In this document: in pieces, positions 24,541-37,078 of the stretch
Position numbering within the stretch: the stretch's first letter is position 1
Layout: each line of letters starts with the position of its first letter
DNA from: Phycomyces blakesleeanus NRRL 1555(-)
Taxonomy: Eukaryota; Mucoromycota; Mucoromycetes; Mucorales; Phycomycetaceae
NCBI RefSeq assembly: GCF_001638985.1
Contig: NW_017265135.1
Span: 3,645,158 to 3,709,157 of the forward strand
Direction: 5' to 3'
DNA length: 64,000 bases
The notes under the pieces: generated by a model
Databases searched by the model: none
The model's input: the letters and a program-made list of their open reading frames with translations, nothing else
What the model was told of the DNA's origin: nothing
Translations under genes and position numbers: made by a program

Positions 24541-25019
24541 TAAAACTCATTATATTTGATATGATATTAAGGAGTTATCACAGAGTTTTTAGTGGGGTTA
24601 CAGACTCAGACAACGAGCCAACCAGTGACTTGTTTAAAATAAAAAATCATTAGAACACCGAATTTTATAGGTAATTTTCACCAAAAAAATATGCTGCTCA
24701 TTACAAAAAAATGATCAAAACAAAATATTTCTTTACATACAAGAGATTCTTTCAAATTCTTATAAATATATATATATATGAACGTGAGTAGAAGCTTTAA
24801 AAGTATCTATATTTCTCTTATATTTATCAAAAAGCTGATATTGAATTGGATAAAGTATTATTCTTTAAGTATATGTTTAATTACATATAGCTGTTTGATC
24901 TAATAAAGTAGAATATAGCAAGAATGGTACCAGAAAATAATGGGAAGCTATTAAATTAATAGCAGCATTAACTGAATATCATAAAAAGAAACAAGATATA
25001 TTTTTTTTTATTTTTACAA

Positions 25020-27155
25020 TCATTGAAAGATTTGGCTTGAATTTTTAGACAAAAAGTCCAGAGTTCTTCGTCTTCTTCTTTGGTTTTCTTTTGCAAGTTC
25101 GACTGCTGTTTCTTCACTTACGGAATTGTCAACCATATATTCCTTAATACAATCGACAATTCTTTTACATCTATTGAAGAACTGTCGATCATTGTTTCTC
25201 CAAGCAATGCTGTACCTCGTCTCCATCTCGTGTATGGAGACACAGTCAGAGAGTCCCACATGCCATTCTCTCCACAAGTCAGTCACCGTCTGCACACCTC
25301 TGCTCATTCTATACCAAACAGGTATGTCTGGCAGCTGGGAAATTGGTTCAGAGTTGTTGGCCGGGACTGGAAATGCTTGGACCTCTGTTGATCTAGCTCC
25401 ATCTCTTTCCCCTCCATCTTCTTGAAGGGACCGAAGAGGGATTCTCCCAGATACCAAGTCGTCAATCTTCTGGTGAAGAACACCAAACTCCCACAGAACT
25501 TCTCTGTGAAACCCGCTGTTCGCATTCTGCATGTCAGCCAACTTTCTGGCCATCAGAGGAAGTGCTCTCTGCAAAAGAATGTCAGTAGGCTCAACATCTG
25601 TCTCCACAAAAGCCTCGACTGATCTAAAACATTGACATGTAAATATATTAGAACTATTTTTTTCACTGTATTATATATTAGTTTTTTTTACCTCTTGAAC
25701 TCGATATATTCGGGATCATGGAATACACCTTGCTGCCACAATGGGTGCCCTGGAGTTTTGCTCATCATTAACACAGAATCCTGTAGAAAAGTGATTCTTA
25801 ATTGCTTCAGAAGCTCCAGAAACCCATGTGCAGCTGCGGTTTGCTGGCATGCTCCTGACAAAATCCTGTCGTACCAAAAGTCTACCATTGGGAAAACCTT
25901 GCACTGGAGCGACTCAGCTGGTTTCACTTGGGCTCTTGGCAAGTAGAACTGCCTCTCAGCTGACGGAAATCCAGTCATAGTACGCATCGCACCTCTCGGA
26001 AGATTGGTGAGGTATGCACCATTCATTGTGCTGCTATTCCAGCGACCCTGCCTTCTGATATCCGACTCGTCAGCACCACTCATGTCAGCCATTCTTGCTG
26101 ATGATCCACGGGCAGCATGGGTCTTTGCTATAGAAACGATTCCACAGGCCTTGAATGCCCTGTTGATTGCTTCAAGATGAGTGTAGTAAGGCATTTCCCT
26201 GGTTGGTTCCTGCCCAGATCGTAGCAACTTATGGTTGAACCATTCCTCGGATGTTTCAAAAGATGGAAACTGCTCACCATCAATATGCCATCTCCAGAAG
26301 AAATAGCATCTGAGTGCCATGAATGGACAAATCTCAACCTTGGAATTTCTCAAGCAGGCTGCAAGCTCAATTCGTCCGAACTGGTTTGTCTTTCCCTGCT
26401 TTAAGACCAAGACAAAGGCAGGGCATTTGGAAGGTCCTTCACGATCCAACATGACTGTCTGAAGGTTGGCAAATTTGGCTTTTCTTGCAGATTTGCCACG
26501 GAGCATACAAAAATGCGACAGAAGAAAAGACACCACATTTCTCAGGTCACCTCTGCTTGATCTCAAGAAATAATAGCTAACAATGCTAGCAATCTCGTTC
26601 TCTGTGATGTATCCATCCACCAGAGTTCCAAGGCCACGGTCCTGGTTTTCAGCATGACGGGCACACTCATTGTTGAACTTCATGTTGTCCAACAGCTGGA
26701 TACAAGCCTTGCAAGGGTGAGGGTGGTTGTTCACACCGACTTTAACTTGCTTCTGGTACATATCCACAATAGCAGCAAGATAGGCCATTGCAGTTCCATA
26801 CTTGATAGTTTTTCCAGTGTCTCTTCTGTAGGTTCGGTTGACAACCTAACAGAAGAAAAGATAATTAATTCAATTACTTACAAAATATATCTCCAAACAA
26901 CAGCAAAAAACTTACACAGTCTTTAAGAAACAAATGGAGCTTATCTCCATATACAGTGTAGTGATTTTCAAGGGGAATGCTCGAGAAAGCTTCATCATAC
27001 CAATCTTTATACTCTTTTTGCTTAGAAGCATAGCTTCTCTTTATGTTCTCTGGTCTGTTAACTTCAGCTTCGCGAGAAGTAGACACCTGGGCCTCCATCA
27101 TTCTAACATTCACATCAGAAGTTGCGGCGGAATAGCTAGGAGCGTTTGGATTCAT
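25020..27155 (-). CDS. Crypton-type tyrosine recombinase with GCR1_C-like DNA-binding tail
   Basis: Three exons, 27155-26916, 26845-25692 and 25623-25020, join in frame to 665 residues with no stop or frameshift. The middle is a tyrosine recombinase of the Crypton/Ndc10-like kind. Likely catalytic residues are Arg196 (MLRGKS), Lys232 (QGKTNQ), His323 and Arg326 (THAARGSS), Trp349 (RQGRW) and Tyr358 (MNGAYL). The C-terminal ~80 residues (WYRMSRGVQTVTDLWREWHVG, then WRNNDRQFFNRCKRIVDCI) match the GCR1_C domain pattern known from yeast Gcr1 and fungal Cryptons. Cryptons are known to move as DNA through recombination and normally lack terminal inverted repeats. Here the gene sits between inverted repeats at 24471-24540 and 28940-29012. 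It appears intact and could be active or a recent arrival. Function is inferred from motifs. Confidence 0.85.
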
Positions 27156-28939
27156 TTTGAGTAGATATTAAAAGATCTGGGAAGATGAAAAGGTAGCACT
27201 TTTACATGCTACTTATATTAATGTTGCCAGAAAATTCATTGTAATTTATTATGCTTAGTAATAGGTGATTAAGAGAAACTCCGATATTAAGATATTGCTG
27301 CACTTATATATGAGAAACAAGACAAGTACTTAATAAAAGAAACCTGCTTCTTCATTAATATGTTAAAGAACATATATAAAAATATAATGATATTTTTTAG
27401 ATATGTGTAAAAAAACCGAATTTTTAATAAAGTTTTATTAGGCTGCATATAACTTATGGAAAAAAATTAATCGTGGTGACCTTCATTGAAAAGAAATAAT
27501 TATTTCGGGTGGGAACCTAAGATATTGGCCGTTATTCCAGCGTCGGTCATTAAAAATGAATGTCCAGAGAAATCTTTAGAAATCCTCACCCCTTGATAAT
27601 AATTATTAACATAACACATCAAAGAGTGTAATGTAAACAAGAACATTTGTCTTTTGCATTCTTGCTAAATTTTTCCCATTTCACCTATTTCACTCTTATA
27701 TACAAGTTAGTATGTTCTTTATTACTCTCAAAAACACTCTCATAATTAGTAAAAGAAAGTTAATCTTCAAAAGTTACACTTCACCATAAGAAAGGCAAGT
27801 AGTCAGCTATGAGAAGATTGCATGGTATAACATTAAAGCCAAAGAAAGAATATAAAAAATAAACTACCAAAAATAAGCTTGCTCTAATACAAAAGTATCT
27901 GTACTTCTACACAACTGTTTGTCCAGAGTATCTGCTCTAAACGATTGGAATATAATTATCAAAATAGTAAACTCATGTGTTAAACTATGTCTGTTAATTG
28001 GCTATATAATTTAAAATGTTCTCCATACCTCTGCAAACTCTTACTTATGGCGAATTTTACGTATATGTTTTCTTAAGCACATTATTGAAGTAGTAAACAT
28101 ATTAAGCTGTTCTTTGAATATGCTTATTTTAATAAAATAAGCTCAAATACAAGTAAATATAATATAAATCTTCTTAAATAGCAGTAAAACCTTGGAAACA
28201 AAACATAATATATAAAAAAGATATTAATATAGATATTGTATTGGCTAATTATCCATAAAAATATATGTTAATAAGATCATTATGATTGTTTTTTTGCTCT
28301 CATCACAACAATCATCTCCCTATTTTAAGTTGCTGAATAATTTAGACACAGATATAAAACTCTTGCTACTTTTGATATACAGTATTTAAATCCAGATAGC
28401 AAGCTCTCTAATACCAACATTTTATTACGTGAATTATATCTATATTTGTATTTTTGTTCTATTGCCTAATTAGTTGATTGACACTTTTTGGTCAATTGAC
28501 ACTTCACTTTGTGAGCACCTACCATATTCAGAATAGTGCAATTTATCAAATATAGATGATATTTACATAATTTCAAGTCTGTATTGTAATCAATACTACA
28601 CTCAAGAGGTAGGATTCTTTTTGAACATATAGCATATTAAAATTAATTATCTTTCTCATTTCTTGTTAATAAAGTACAAAATATACTGCTTAAGATAATG
28701 GTTTTTGCTTACAATAACATATTGTTTGCCTACTTAAAAAAATATTAGCTTTGATATATATAAAATTCTAGAAAATGAAATATTACAAAAAAAACAAGAT
28801 TATTTTTACAGGCAGTGTTGATAGGAATTATTAAAATTACTATATATGGATATTTAAAAAGATTTAACTCCTTTTCTTTAGCAGGGGTAAAATATATAGA
28901 TTTTAAAGCAAAATAATCTTTTTTGAATTTTGGAAATCA
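27156..28939. other. AT-rich flank inside the Crypton-bearing segment
   Basis: Upstream region of the recombinase gene; presumably contains its promoter. No other gene seen. A TAGCAGGGGTAAAATAT motif at about 28880 resembles the right-half start of repeat R. Confidence 0.5.
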
Positions 28940-29012
28940 CTGTAGGTGCTCTTGGAATTGTTTTTCAATAAAGAAATTTTTATTAAAAAACAATAATGTT
29001 CCTATTTTAGAA
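28940..29012 (-). repeat. Right inverted repeat of the Crypton-bearing segment
   Basis: Reverse-complement match to 24471-24540. Its central palindrome is imperfect (ATTGTTTTTCAATAAAGAAA and a near complement). It abuts the left half of repeat R copy 2. Confidence 0.8.
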
Positions 29013-29172
29013 GTATATTTTTTTTAAAAAACAAATAATATTTTTAAAGACTGCAATTTTTATACCTGCTTTCTAGGGAATTACTTATTTATTCCCTTTA
29101 AGTTTTAATTTTTTGGGGGGAGGTCCACTATTTTTTTCTTGATGAGATTGAATTAAACATGAAATATAGAGA

Positions 29173-29531
29173 CTGTGACAGCTTTTACTTTTGTTTTCTT
29201 TTTAGAGTTTCATATATTGTTATGTTCAAGAACAAGTCCCGTTACAAACCCCATCTCTACTAGTATCTTGAGGTACTCTCTGTTTGCATATGCTCCTGCC
29301 AGAATCATCCCTCTGCGTTCTTCTACTTCTTCTAAGCTGTTTAGCATGCGTAACTGCATGCATAAACTACCTTCTCCATTTCTTATTTATCTCTTCACTC
29401 AATCAGTATAAATACTCGTCAAATTGTTGTCAATAAAGCTCCATCTTTCTCAAGCTCAAAAACCTCTTCTAAATCATCTAGTTTTTTACAACTAGTCTCA
29501 CTTCTAAACTCAGTCCCTCAAAGTCATTACA
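29173..29531 (+). mobile_element. Solo LTR-like remnant
   Basis: Starts TGTGACAGC, has AGTATAAATACTC (TATA) near 29404 and CAATAAAGC near 29430, and ends CATTACA. The promoter-to-polyA layout resembles the LTR at 15974-16204. No target duplication is evident. Confidence 0.55.
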
Positions 29532-29601
29532 ATATATATATTTTTTAGCATTTTTAATTTTTTTTCAAAATACATTTCAATAAATAATATTGTTTTTTTT
29601 A

Positions 29602-31535
29602 TTATTTTTGTGTGTTCAAGTTTCTAAAGAGTGACAAGTTCATACTTTTGATGAGATCCAACTGCTTTTGTACTTCTTCTAATATGTTGTTTATCAAGTC
29701 TACTTTCCCAATGTCAACTTCTGACATATTCATCATTACTTCCATATCTTCTCTTTGATGATAAAGTGGCAATGCACATGTCATAAATTGCTGACAAGAA
29801 TATGACAGATTCTGGCTACTTCTCTTACTTTCATCCTCCACACCTCTTTTCTTATCTACTTCTACTGGCATCTTGAGTAATTGCAATTGCAAGCAATATT
29901 GCTTTTGTTGCAAAAAGTATGCACAGTCAAGACTGGCAAATCTCTTCAACAAATATGCGTGCTTGCAAGGAATTTGTCATGTCAAAAATCTTGGGCAAGA
30001 GTATGTTTGAATCAAGTTATTGATTACAAAGACACTATATCACAAATCTTCCAACATGAACGACTTGATCTTTCACTCCCCATCAGAGTCATTCATACTG
30101 TTTCTAATCTCACCAGATGGGCTGATAATCATAGTAGAGAGTATGTCCTCTTGAATCTGAGAGGCTGCATAAGAGTGTTGAGATAGCTTGTTCTCAACTG
30201 GCCTCATTCTTCTATTGTTGACGTGAATTCTTTCTACTTCTTCATCATAGAAAAATTCAAAATCATCTGTCAAAATTAAAACCAAATGGTCTAGTCTTCT
30301 AACACGCACAAGATTTATATATATCGTCTTGAGCTGATTGTATCATGATTCAATATAATTGTTGGTCAGGTATTGTAGATGGCTGGACTGTATGTACAGT
30401 CTTTAACATCTTTTTAACAACTCCATTTTTCCTGCCCACCTTTGTTCAAAATATTGAAGAAATTGACCTTGACTCAAAATATGCTCTGTAAAGTAGTCAA
30501 TTTTCTCCAGGAACGTCTCCTCATCAGATTCAACAAGAATATCTTTCAGACCATTCTTTAATTTTTGCTTGTACTTTCCAAGCTGCTCTGATATGTATAA
30601 TACATCTGATTTCACTTTGCTGTCAAGATTTTGCTGCCAGGCACGAAGAACATGAAAGTTGCAAAAGTGAATTGCAGTTTGAGGCAACACTACTGTAATA
30701 GCATTGATCTCAGCTATGCTATAATCAATAGTGATGTTTGTAAGTGTAAATCCACTATTTGTGCAGAGATGTACCAGCCATTAATCTATAGAGGCAGCAC
30801 TATGATCATTTGTGAACATGTATGCTATCAGTATACTTTTGCCTGTTTCTGGATGGCATGTGACAATTGAGTAAAGAACTTCCATACTTCTTGCAGAGAT
30901 TCCATAAGTAGTATCAATGCAAATCGACTTGGAAATTGTCATGAGTGCAATTTGAGAGGGTGATTAGAACCCAAATGCAAAAGGCAACAAAGAGGTATTG
31001 AAGAATGATAGCTGGGCAGTGAAGATACAGTAGTTTTGGGAGGGCAACTTTTCATTCATTCAGATTGCTAGAGATCTTTCTTCATCTGAATGAAACATGT
31101 ATAACAAATTCTTCATCTATATTTTTATTTAACACATGTTTAAAGACTTTCTTAATATGTAATCACATATCTTTCTCATTCTGTTATACATATCCTCATA
31201 GTTAGGCTTCCTAACATCTACACCCCATTCCTCAATTCGTCTTAGAACAGAAATTCTAGTATTTCTATAATTGCTTCCTCCTTTAAGAAGATTCTCAATC
31301 ATTTTGACAGCTTTAGAAGACAAAGACAAAGTTCTAAGATCTAATTTGTATGATCTGCTGACATGCAAAAAGTAACAACATCTGAGCTGACATATTGCTT
31401 AATGTGAAGAAGAGCAGAACATCCACAATGCTTCAAATCCTTTTGTGCTAAACAGTAAGTACGCTTTGTTTTGTATTTGCCTCCATGATGACACCATGCT
31501 GTCTCTAAAAACACCAAATTGCTTGAGATATACAA
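29602..31535 (-). pseudogene. Decayed MULE transposase (minus strand)
   Basis: Reading down from 31535: a FAR1-like N-terminal zinc-binding region (CHHGGKYKTKR, HCGCSALLHI), a helical region at 31368-31129, a core with FCNFHVLRAWQQNL (30690-30403) and a SWIM-like IPCKHAYLLKRF near 29960. Many stops and frameshifts interrupt it. Related in plan to, but diverged from, the plus-strand copy at 32190-34282. Confidence 0.65.
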
Positions 31536-32189
31536 ATCTCTTTTCTTCGCCTACTTTGTTGAACAAAGTTCGTGAATGAAATCAAGACATTCTTGTCATT
31601 CACTGGCTCTAACTGACACTATTGTATTTAATAGAAACATTTTTATTTCTCTGAAAGGCGAGTTGACCAATACATTCTGCACATTAAACAAATTGTAGAT
31701 AGTGTTAGACATTGTAAAACTTGTGTTTATAATATAATATTTATATTCAAAATAAATGGGAGCAAGGGAAAAAATAAATAAAAAAAGTTTTAATAAAAGC
31801 CACACTTCAAAAGCACTGTTTGTAAAAGCTACAAAGCTATGTTCAATTCAATCTCATCAAGGAAGAAATTAGAAAATCCTTTATTTCCTGTACCTTTTGC
31901 ACATTGAAGTCCGTCTGGACAAGATAATGTGACCGGCTTTCCTTCTTTTTTTTTGGCTCTAAGGATAATAATAATTACCCCTTTTTCTCTATTTTAATAC
32001 ACTACTGAAACACCACCAATATCTGAAGTAATACTTACAAGAAGAGAACAACAAGCCTTGAGAAAGGCAGCACTTGAAGCAGCACCTGTCAGAACCCTGA
32101 GAGATATTGGATCTGCATTGGGACCTTCGACAATTTCTAATGTTATGAAGTTGAAGTCTAACATTGTTTGTGTTTTTGCTTCTGAATGA

Positions 32190-34282
32190 GAACTTTGCAA
32201 ACAAGAAATTGAAGAACAATGCTGCGTCAAGTGGATTATCAGTCATCCTAATAGACATAGTTCCGCTGTTGATATCACCAAGAAGAAGTGTGTGCTCTTC
32301 TCCCAGGTATACTCCTGTCATAGAGGTGGAAGCTATGAACCTGAAAGCAGAGAAAAGCATCCAATTCAACGTAAATCGAAGAAAGTCAGCTGTAAGGCAA
32401 CTCTCACTATTACTTGTTATGCTGACAAGTCTCATGTTTACGTGTTTGATTTTATTGCCAACCACACCAACCATATTCCTGGGGATATTAAAACCGATCT
32501 TGGACTTATTCCTTTAACTCGAGGTCGTGTTGATGATATTGTTGCCCGTTTGACAGCCAGTCCAGGCTCATCAGCTAGAAAAATCAGACTTGAGATTCTT
32601 TGCGACATCGACCAGCAAGAGTATTCTCTCAATAGACGTAAAATCAACTACTTTGATATTTACAACAAAATACTTGCAGTAAGTTTTACATTGCAATTAT
32701 TCTTTAACTTCTGAATATTAACAGTTGTTTTGATGTATCTGAACTTTAGATCAACCAAACAATCTTTCATTTGCATAAGGACGACTTTAAGTCTATGAAG
32801 ATGTGGTTTACTGAAAAACTTTCTCCCAAAGGTTTTATTATCTTTGAAGGTAACCTGCAGACATATTCGAACGATGAGAGCCTGTATGCATGTAGATTTA
32901 CCTTGCCTTTCCAGCAAATCAAGATAAAAGCTGCAGCAAAATTCTGTATGGATGCCACCTACAGTATCACTCAAAAATCAAATGACATTCTTTATACTAT
33001 TGTCATTCGTGATGAAGAACTTGATCGTGGTTTCCCCTGTGCATACATGCTGACCAATGACCATTCCTTAGGTCCAATTATTCAATGGTTGAAGCACTTG
33101 AAAGTCAATCAGTTGGTTGTAAACCCCCAGCAGTTCACTACTGACTGTAGTGATGCTGAGACAAATGCACTCATGGCAATCTTCCCTGGATGCCAGATCC
33201 AATACTGTCTTTTTCATGTCAGTCAAGCATGGTACAGACAACTAAACCTGAAAGTCAAGACAGGAAATACTGCTGCTCAAAACCGTTTGGTTCAAGGAGA
33301 AATGCTGACTTTTCTTAAGCATATCATGTATGAAGAGCATATAGTTGTATTTCTTGACAAGATTGCTGACTTCATTGGAAGATATCAGCAAAGTCAACCT
33401 GATTTTGTCCGATACTTTGAGACCAACTGGTATACCATGGCTAAGTATTGTGTTTGGAGTAGAGCTTTTCATCAGCTTGAATTCTCTCACATGCTAACAA
33501 ACAACTACATCAAGTCTTGGCACAACTAGCTAAAAACTCATTTTTTAGGCCGCAGTCACAACAAAAGATTTGATTGACTGATTTTCATACTGACAAACGA
33601 AGTAGAGTTCTACTTCAAAAAGGAGAGTATCAGAATCAATATGCGCAGTGGCCCAATGACAGCTGCCCAAAGACAACAAAGGAAGAGAGAGATGTCTGCT
33701 GAAGCTGTTCCAGCATACATGCGTGCTAATATGATTGTTAGCCCGTCAAAAGCAATGTCTCTGAACGACACTCTTGATGACACTGATGATATTCTTGAAG
33801 ACGGGTTTTAGTTTATTGACTCGTTTACCGAAAATGGTATTACCTATCAAGTTGAAGTTAACAACAATGTTGTTCTTTCTTGTACGTGTTATTCTTGGGC
33901 TAGGTACATGAAGCCTTGTAAGCATATGCATTTGCTCCATATCCATATGTCAGGCTTTGCTTTCTTGTCTGTGGCTCCTGCAAATAATGTGCTGCCAATC
34001 ACAATTTCTGGTGAGCAGTTTGTTAATGACAACACTATGTCAATTGATGGCACAAGGGAGAGCACTGGGCGTGGGTATGCCATAGAGGCATTTGAGTATG
34101 CAAAGAATTGTTCATTAACAACTAGACATAATGAGCAAAACTTGTATCAACTGATGCAGTATGCTACAGAAGAGGAAGCAGAGGTTATCAGGGCAGCATA
34201 TGTTGCTCCCATAAAGGCTTTTCAAGAAATCAAAGCTAAATATGAAGCTCATTTTAGAACTTTAAATACACAACATCATTAA
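32190..34282 (+). pseudogene. MULE transposase, nearly complete (plus strand)
   Basis: Exon 1 ends at 32678 and exon 2 starts at 32750. A FAR1-like N-terminus (YSCHRGGSYEP, then ITCYADKSHVYVFDF) precedes the transposase core: FCMDATYSITQKS (first Asp), FTTDCSDAETNAL (second Asp) and QYCLFHVSQAWYRQ. WSRAFHQLEFSHMLTNNYI and a SWIM finger (CTCYSWARYMKPCKH, about 33880-33924) follow. In-frame stops at about 33527 and 33809 and broken frame between them disable it. The C-terminus ends at 34282. It lies inside the 29077-34595 composite and may be the source of its termini. Confidence 0.8.
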
Positions 34283-34712
34283 TAAAAAAATCTTCTGCTT
34301 TATTTACAATTGTTCTCACAATATATAACTATTCCTATTACCTTCTTAACATTGTATATTTGGAAATATATGTAAGTATAAATTTAAGCTGTATTCTTGG
34401 CTATCTTAATATGTCATTATTTTGGTTCTATATCTCTGTGTTTTTTTGAGAAAATACAAAGGTAACATGTCGCTTAATTCTGAAATTCAAATTTTGGTTG
34501 TCCGGTGTGCAAAAGGTACAGAAAATAAAAAGATTCAGAAATTAGTGGACCTTCCCCAAAGAATTAAAACTCAAAGAAAATAAATAAGTAATTCTCTTTC
34601 TAGCATGGGTAAAATATTTTTAATATCCAAATATAAAAGTATATTCTGACTACTATCAGCACAGTATTTAAAAACTGTTTTTAATTTACTATCTTATACT
34701 TTAAACCCTTAT

Positions 34713-36026
34713 TTGTTTTATCATTTGCTATTTTTCTTTCTAATGTCATTCAACAACTTATGTTTCTTTTCTGTTGACCCCACTCAACCTGCACCACATG
34801 GTAAAGCCCCTCGTGCCATCACTTCTGATCAAACAGATCTTGAACAAATTGAAGACCAGCTTGTTCATGACAATAAAGCAATTGACAACAGTAAAGTAGA
34901 AGTTCTTTATGATTCTGATGCTGAAGTAACTGGAAATGGCGAAGTAGAAGATTTAGAAGATATAGAAGACTTGGAAAACTTTGAAGACATAGAAAATGAT
35001 GAAGACTTTGAGGATATAGAAAACAATAAAGAATTTGAAGATGTGACAAATGCTGAAAACGTTAAAACAGAGCATAATGATGACGTCCAAGGCTCATCAT
35101 CAGCAAATAACAAATTGTGATGCACAAATAGCACAAGTTTATTCTTCAAAGCTGCCATTAATACTGACATTCACAACAAGATCAGATCTGCAGGTGAACA
35201 TAAGAGAAAAGTTGGGCACCTTTGGAATAACTTCCTAGTGGCCTTTAGGAATGAGCAAGACTTTAGCAGTTTGCCCCAACATTTCAAAACCACTGTGGAC
35301 AGCAGTAGATGCAACAACAAGTTTAAAGCACTTAAGGTAGCCTTCAAGAAAGAGTCAGATAGAGTGTATATTCAAGCTAGTCGTGGCCTTAAAAATGGTT
35401 GGCACCGTTTTCAATGATTCAAACAAATGCACCAGATAATCTTGACTGATTCTTTGTTTAGCATTCCATCTTTGCTTACAAGTGAAACGTTAACTCAAGG
35501 TGCAATAATTATATGTACGTCTTCCACTGAAAGAATAATAAGAGAGTACGTTATTATATCCCAGCCATTATAAGTAGTTGATGAAGGACAACTGGTAACT
35601 GAAGAGCCTGAGACAAGAAGTTCTAGCTCTGTGTCTCTCCCTACACCAACAAGACAGAGTCAGACACATAATACTAGAGACTACAATGTCATCTTGGAGT
35701 TAATGAGCTCGACTTATGACAAAGTCATGGAAGAATCCAGAGCCGCCACATGCAAATTTGCAGAGGCATTTCTTGGTAGCAATGAAGAACAAGCAGAAAA
35801 GAATAGGATGATTGATCTGGACAATTAAATGCGAGTAAAATACTTTGAGAGAAGAGAAAGACAAGAGAGGAGAGAGAAACTAAAATTAGAGAAAGAAAAA
35901 AGAAGAAAAGAGAGAGAAGAGCTAAGACTTAAGAAAGAAGAAAGGAGAGAGAAGAGATTAGAAGAGAGAAGAAGGAAAGAAGAAAAGAGAAAAGAGAAAG
36001 AAGCAGAAGCAAGAGAAGTGGATTAG
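34713..36026 (+). pseudogene. Myb/SANT-like accessory protein of a PIF/Harbinger-type element (tentative)
   Basis: An acidic repeat region (EDLEDIEDLENFEDIEND, 34935-35040) is followed in another frame by a Trp-rich helical segment (VGHLWNNFLVAFRNEQDF, about 35202-35260; GLKNGWHRFQ near 35400). A basic coiled-coil tail of RREREE-type repeats ends at 36026. Several stops break it. A Myb/SANT-like fold followed by a charged coiled coil is typical of the second protein of Harbinger elements. The opposing Harbinger-like fragment at 36302-36619 supports this, but the assignment is tentative. Confidence 0.4.
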
Positions 36027-36301
36027 GAAAGAAGAAACAGAAGGGGAGAAGAGTTCTTTTTGTTAAAGCTTGTTGAATCAGAAGTGAAAAGTAGCCATAT
36101 CTAAAATAATAACAATGGTGGGGCATAAAATAAATATCAAATATCTTTCATCATTTTATATCATTAAACTAAAAGTAAGACAAGTATATTCTGGAAGTTT
36201 TAGCTTTACAAGCTGCTAACGACTTTATTTCTTTTCATTACTCCTTGCTCCTTGAGCTGTCTCAAGCAAGTATCAAGACTTGATGCAGTAGGGAACTCAT
36301 T

Positions 36302-36619
36302 TTATACAAAGATCTGGCTAACACCGTCTCTATCCAATAGGATGAATGAAAAACTGACTCTACCATCAACATTGTCTTCTAAAAATCTGCGTATATCAGC
36401 TTCATTCTCCAGGTCTGCAGTAATGTAATCCTTGTTATCAATACACAAATTGTGTAGAATGCGACAGGATGTTAGGACCATTATTATGCTGTCTGTACAT
36501 ATTATATAAAGATGTTTATACATGAATCTCCACCAAGACACAAACACTGGAAAAACCGCCCTGATTAACAATGTGGCCAGGTTGGTAAACACATATGTAG
36601 AAATAGTGATTTTTTTCAA
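36302..36619 (-). pseudogene. PIF/Harbinger-type (DDE_Tnp_4-like) transposase C-terminal fragment
   Basis: The frame contains MVLTSCRILHNLCIDNKD, which matches the conserved end of Harbinger transposases (a Cys-x-x-LHN motif). The catalytic part is not recognisable upstream. It converges on the Myb-like remnant. It could be the remains of an autonomous relative of the TAA-flanked MITE at 23708-24127. Confidence 0.5.
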
Positions 36620-37078
36620 CTCAGTGTGTTTTTTGAAGTTCAGATCAAAGATGTAGTTTTAGTTGGTTTCATTGGCTAACAGAATTTTAGAATATCAGTC
36701 TGGTACGGAAGGCTAAATTCACATACAGAGACCTATCAGAATTCTCATTCTACCACCCCTTTTTTTTTATTCCTACTATTTTCTGGATTTACTCTCGCAA
36801 TAATCTATTTATAAACTCATAGTAGAAAAATATATGTCTTTTACACACAACAGGCATTCTTGAAAACATTTGAATAAAGACTATGAATTGATAATATCAT
36901 AATTGTCATGTCTCTTTCTATATTTAATAATATAGAAAAGAACTTGTTAGAAGAATTCAATTAAACAACCATAAAATATAATGCTTTTTTTTACTATAAA
37001 GTTGGTGCAAATAAAGTATATTTTACACTTGTTCCTCTTTTTATTCTCAATAAATCACATCAAAGAAAACACATAAAA

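Larger units (their letters stand above)
29077..34595. mobile_element. 5.5-kb Mutator-like composite with ~54-bp terminal inverted repeats and 8-bp target duplication
   Basis: The left end starts GGAATTACTTATTTATT and the right end is its near-perfect reverse complement over about 54 bp. CTTTCTAG flanks both ends in direct orientation (29069-29076 and 34596-34603). Inside lie a minus-strand and a plus-strand MULE transposase pseudogene facing each other, and an LTR remnant near the left end. MULEs usually make 8-11-bp duplications, which fits. Confidence 0.85.
29007..34740 (+). repeat. Repeat R, copy 2 (split by the 5.5-kb MULE composite)
   Basis: Left half 29007-29068 and right half from 34604 match the halves of copy 1. 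The interruption is the element at 29077-34595, and CTTTCTAG occurs on both sides of it. Confidence 0.7.

Noticed and set aside
24250..34740. CRISPR-like or phage-like direct repeats
   Set aside because: Repeats are long, few and belong to transposons; the genome is eukaryotic.
35829..36026. Separate small gene coding a basic coiled coil
   Set aside because: Continues the charged tail of the decayed Myb-like frame just after a stop; purine-rich repeat coding, not an independent gene.
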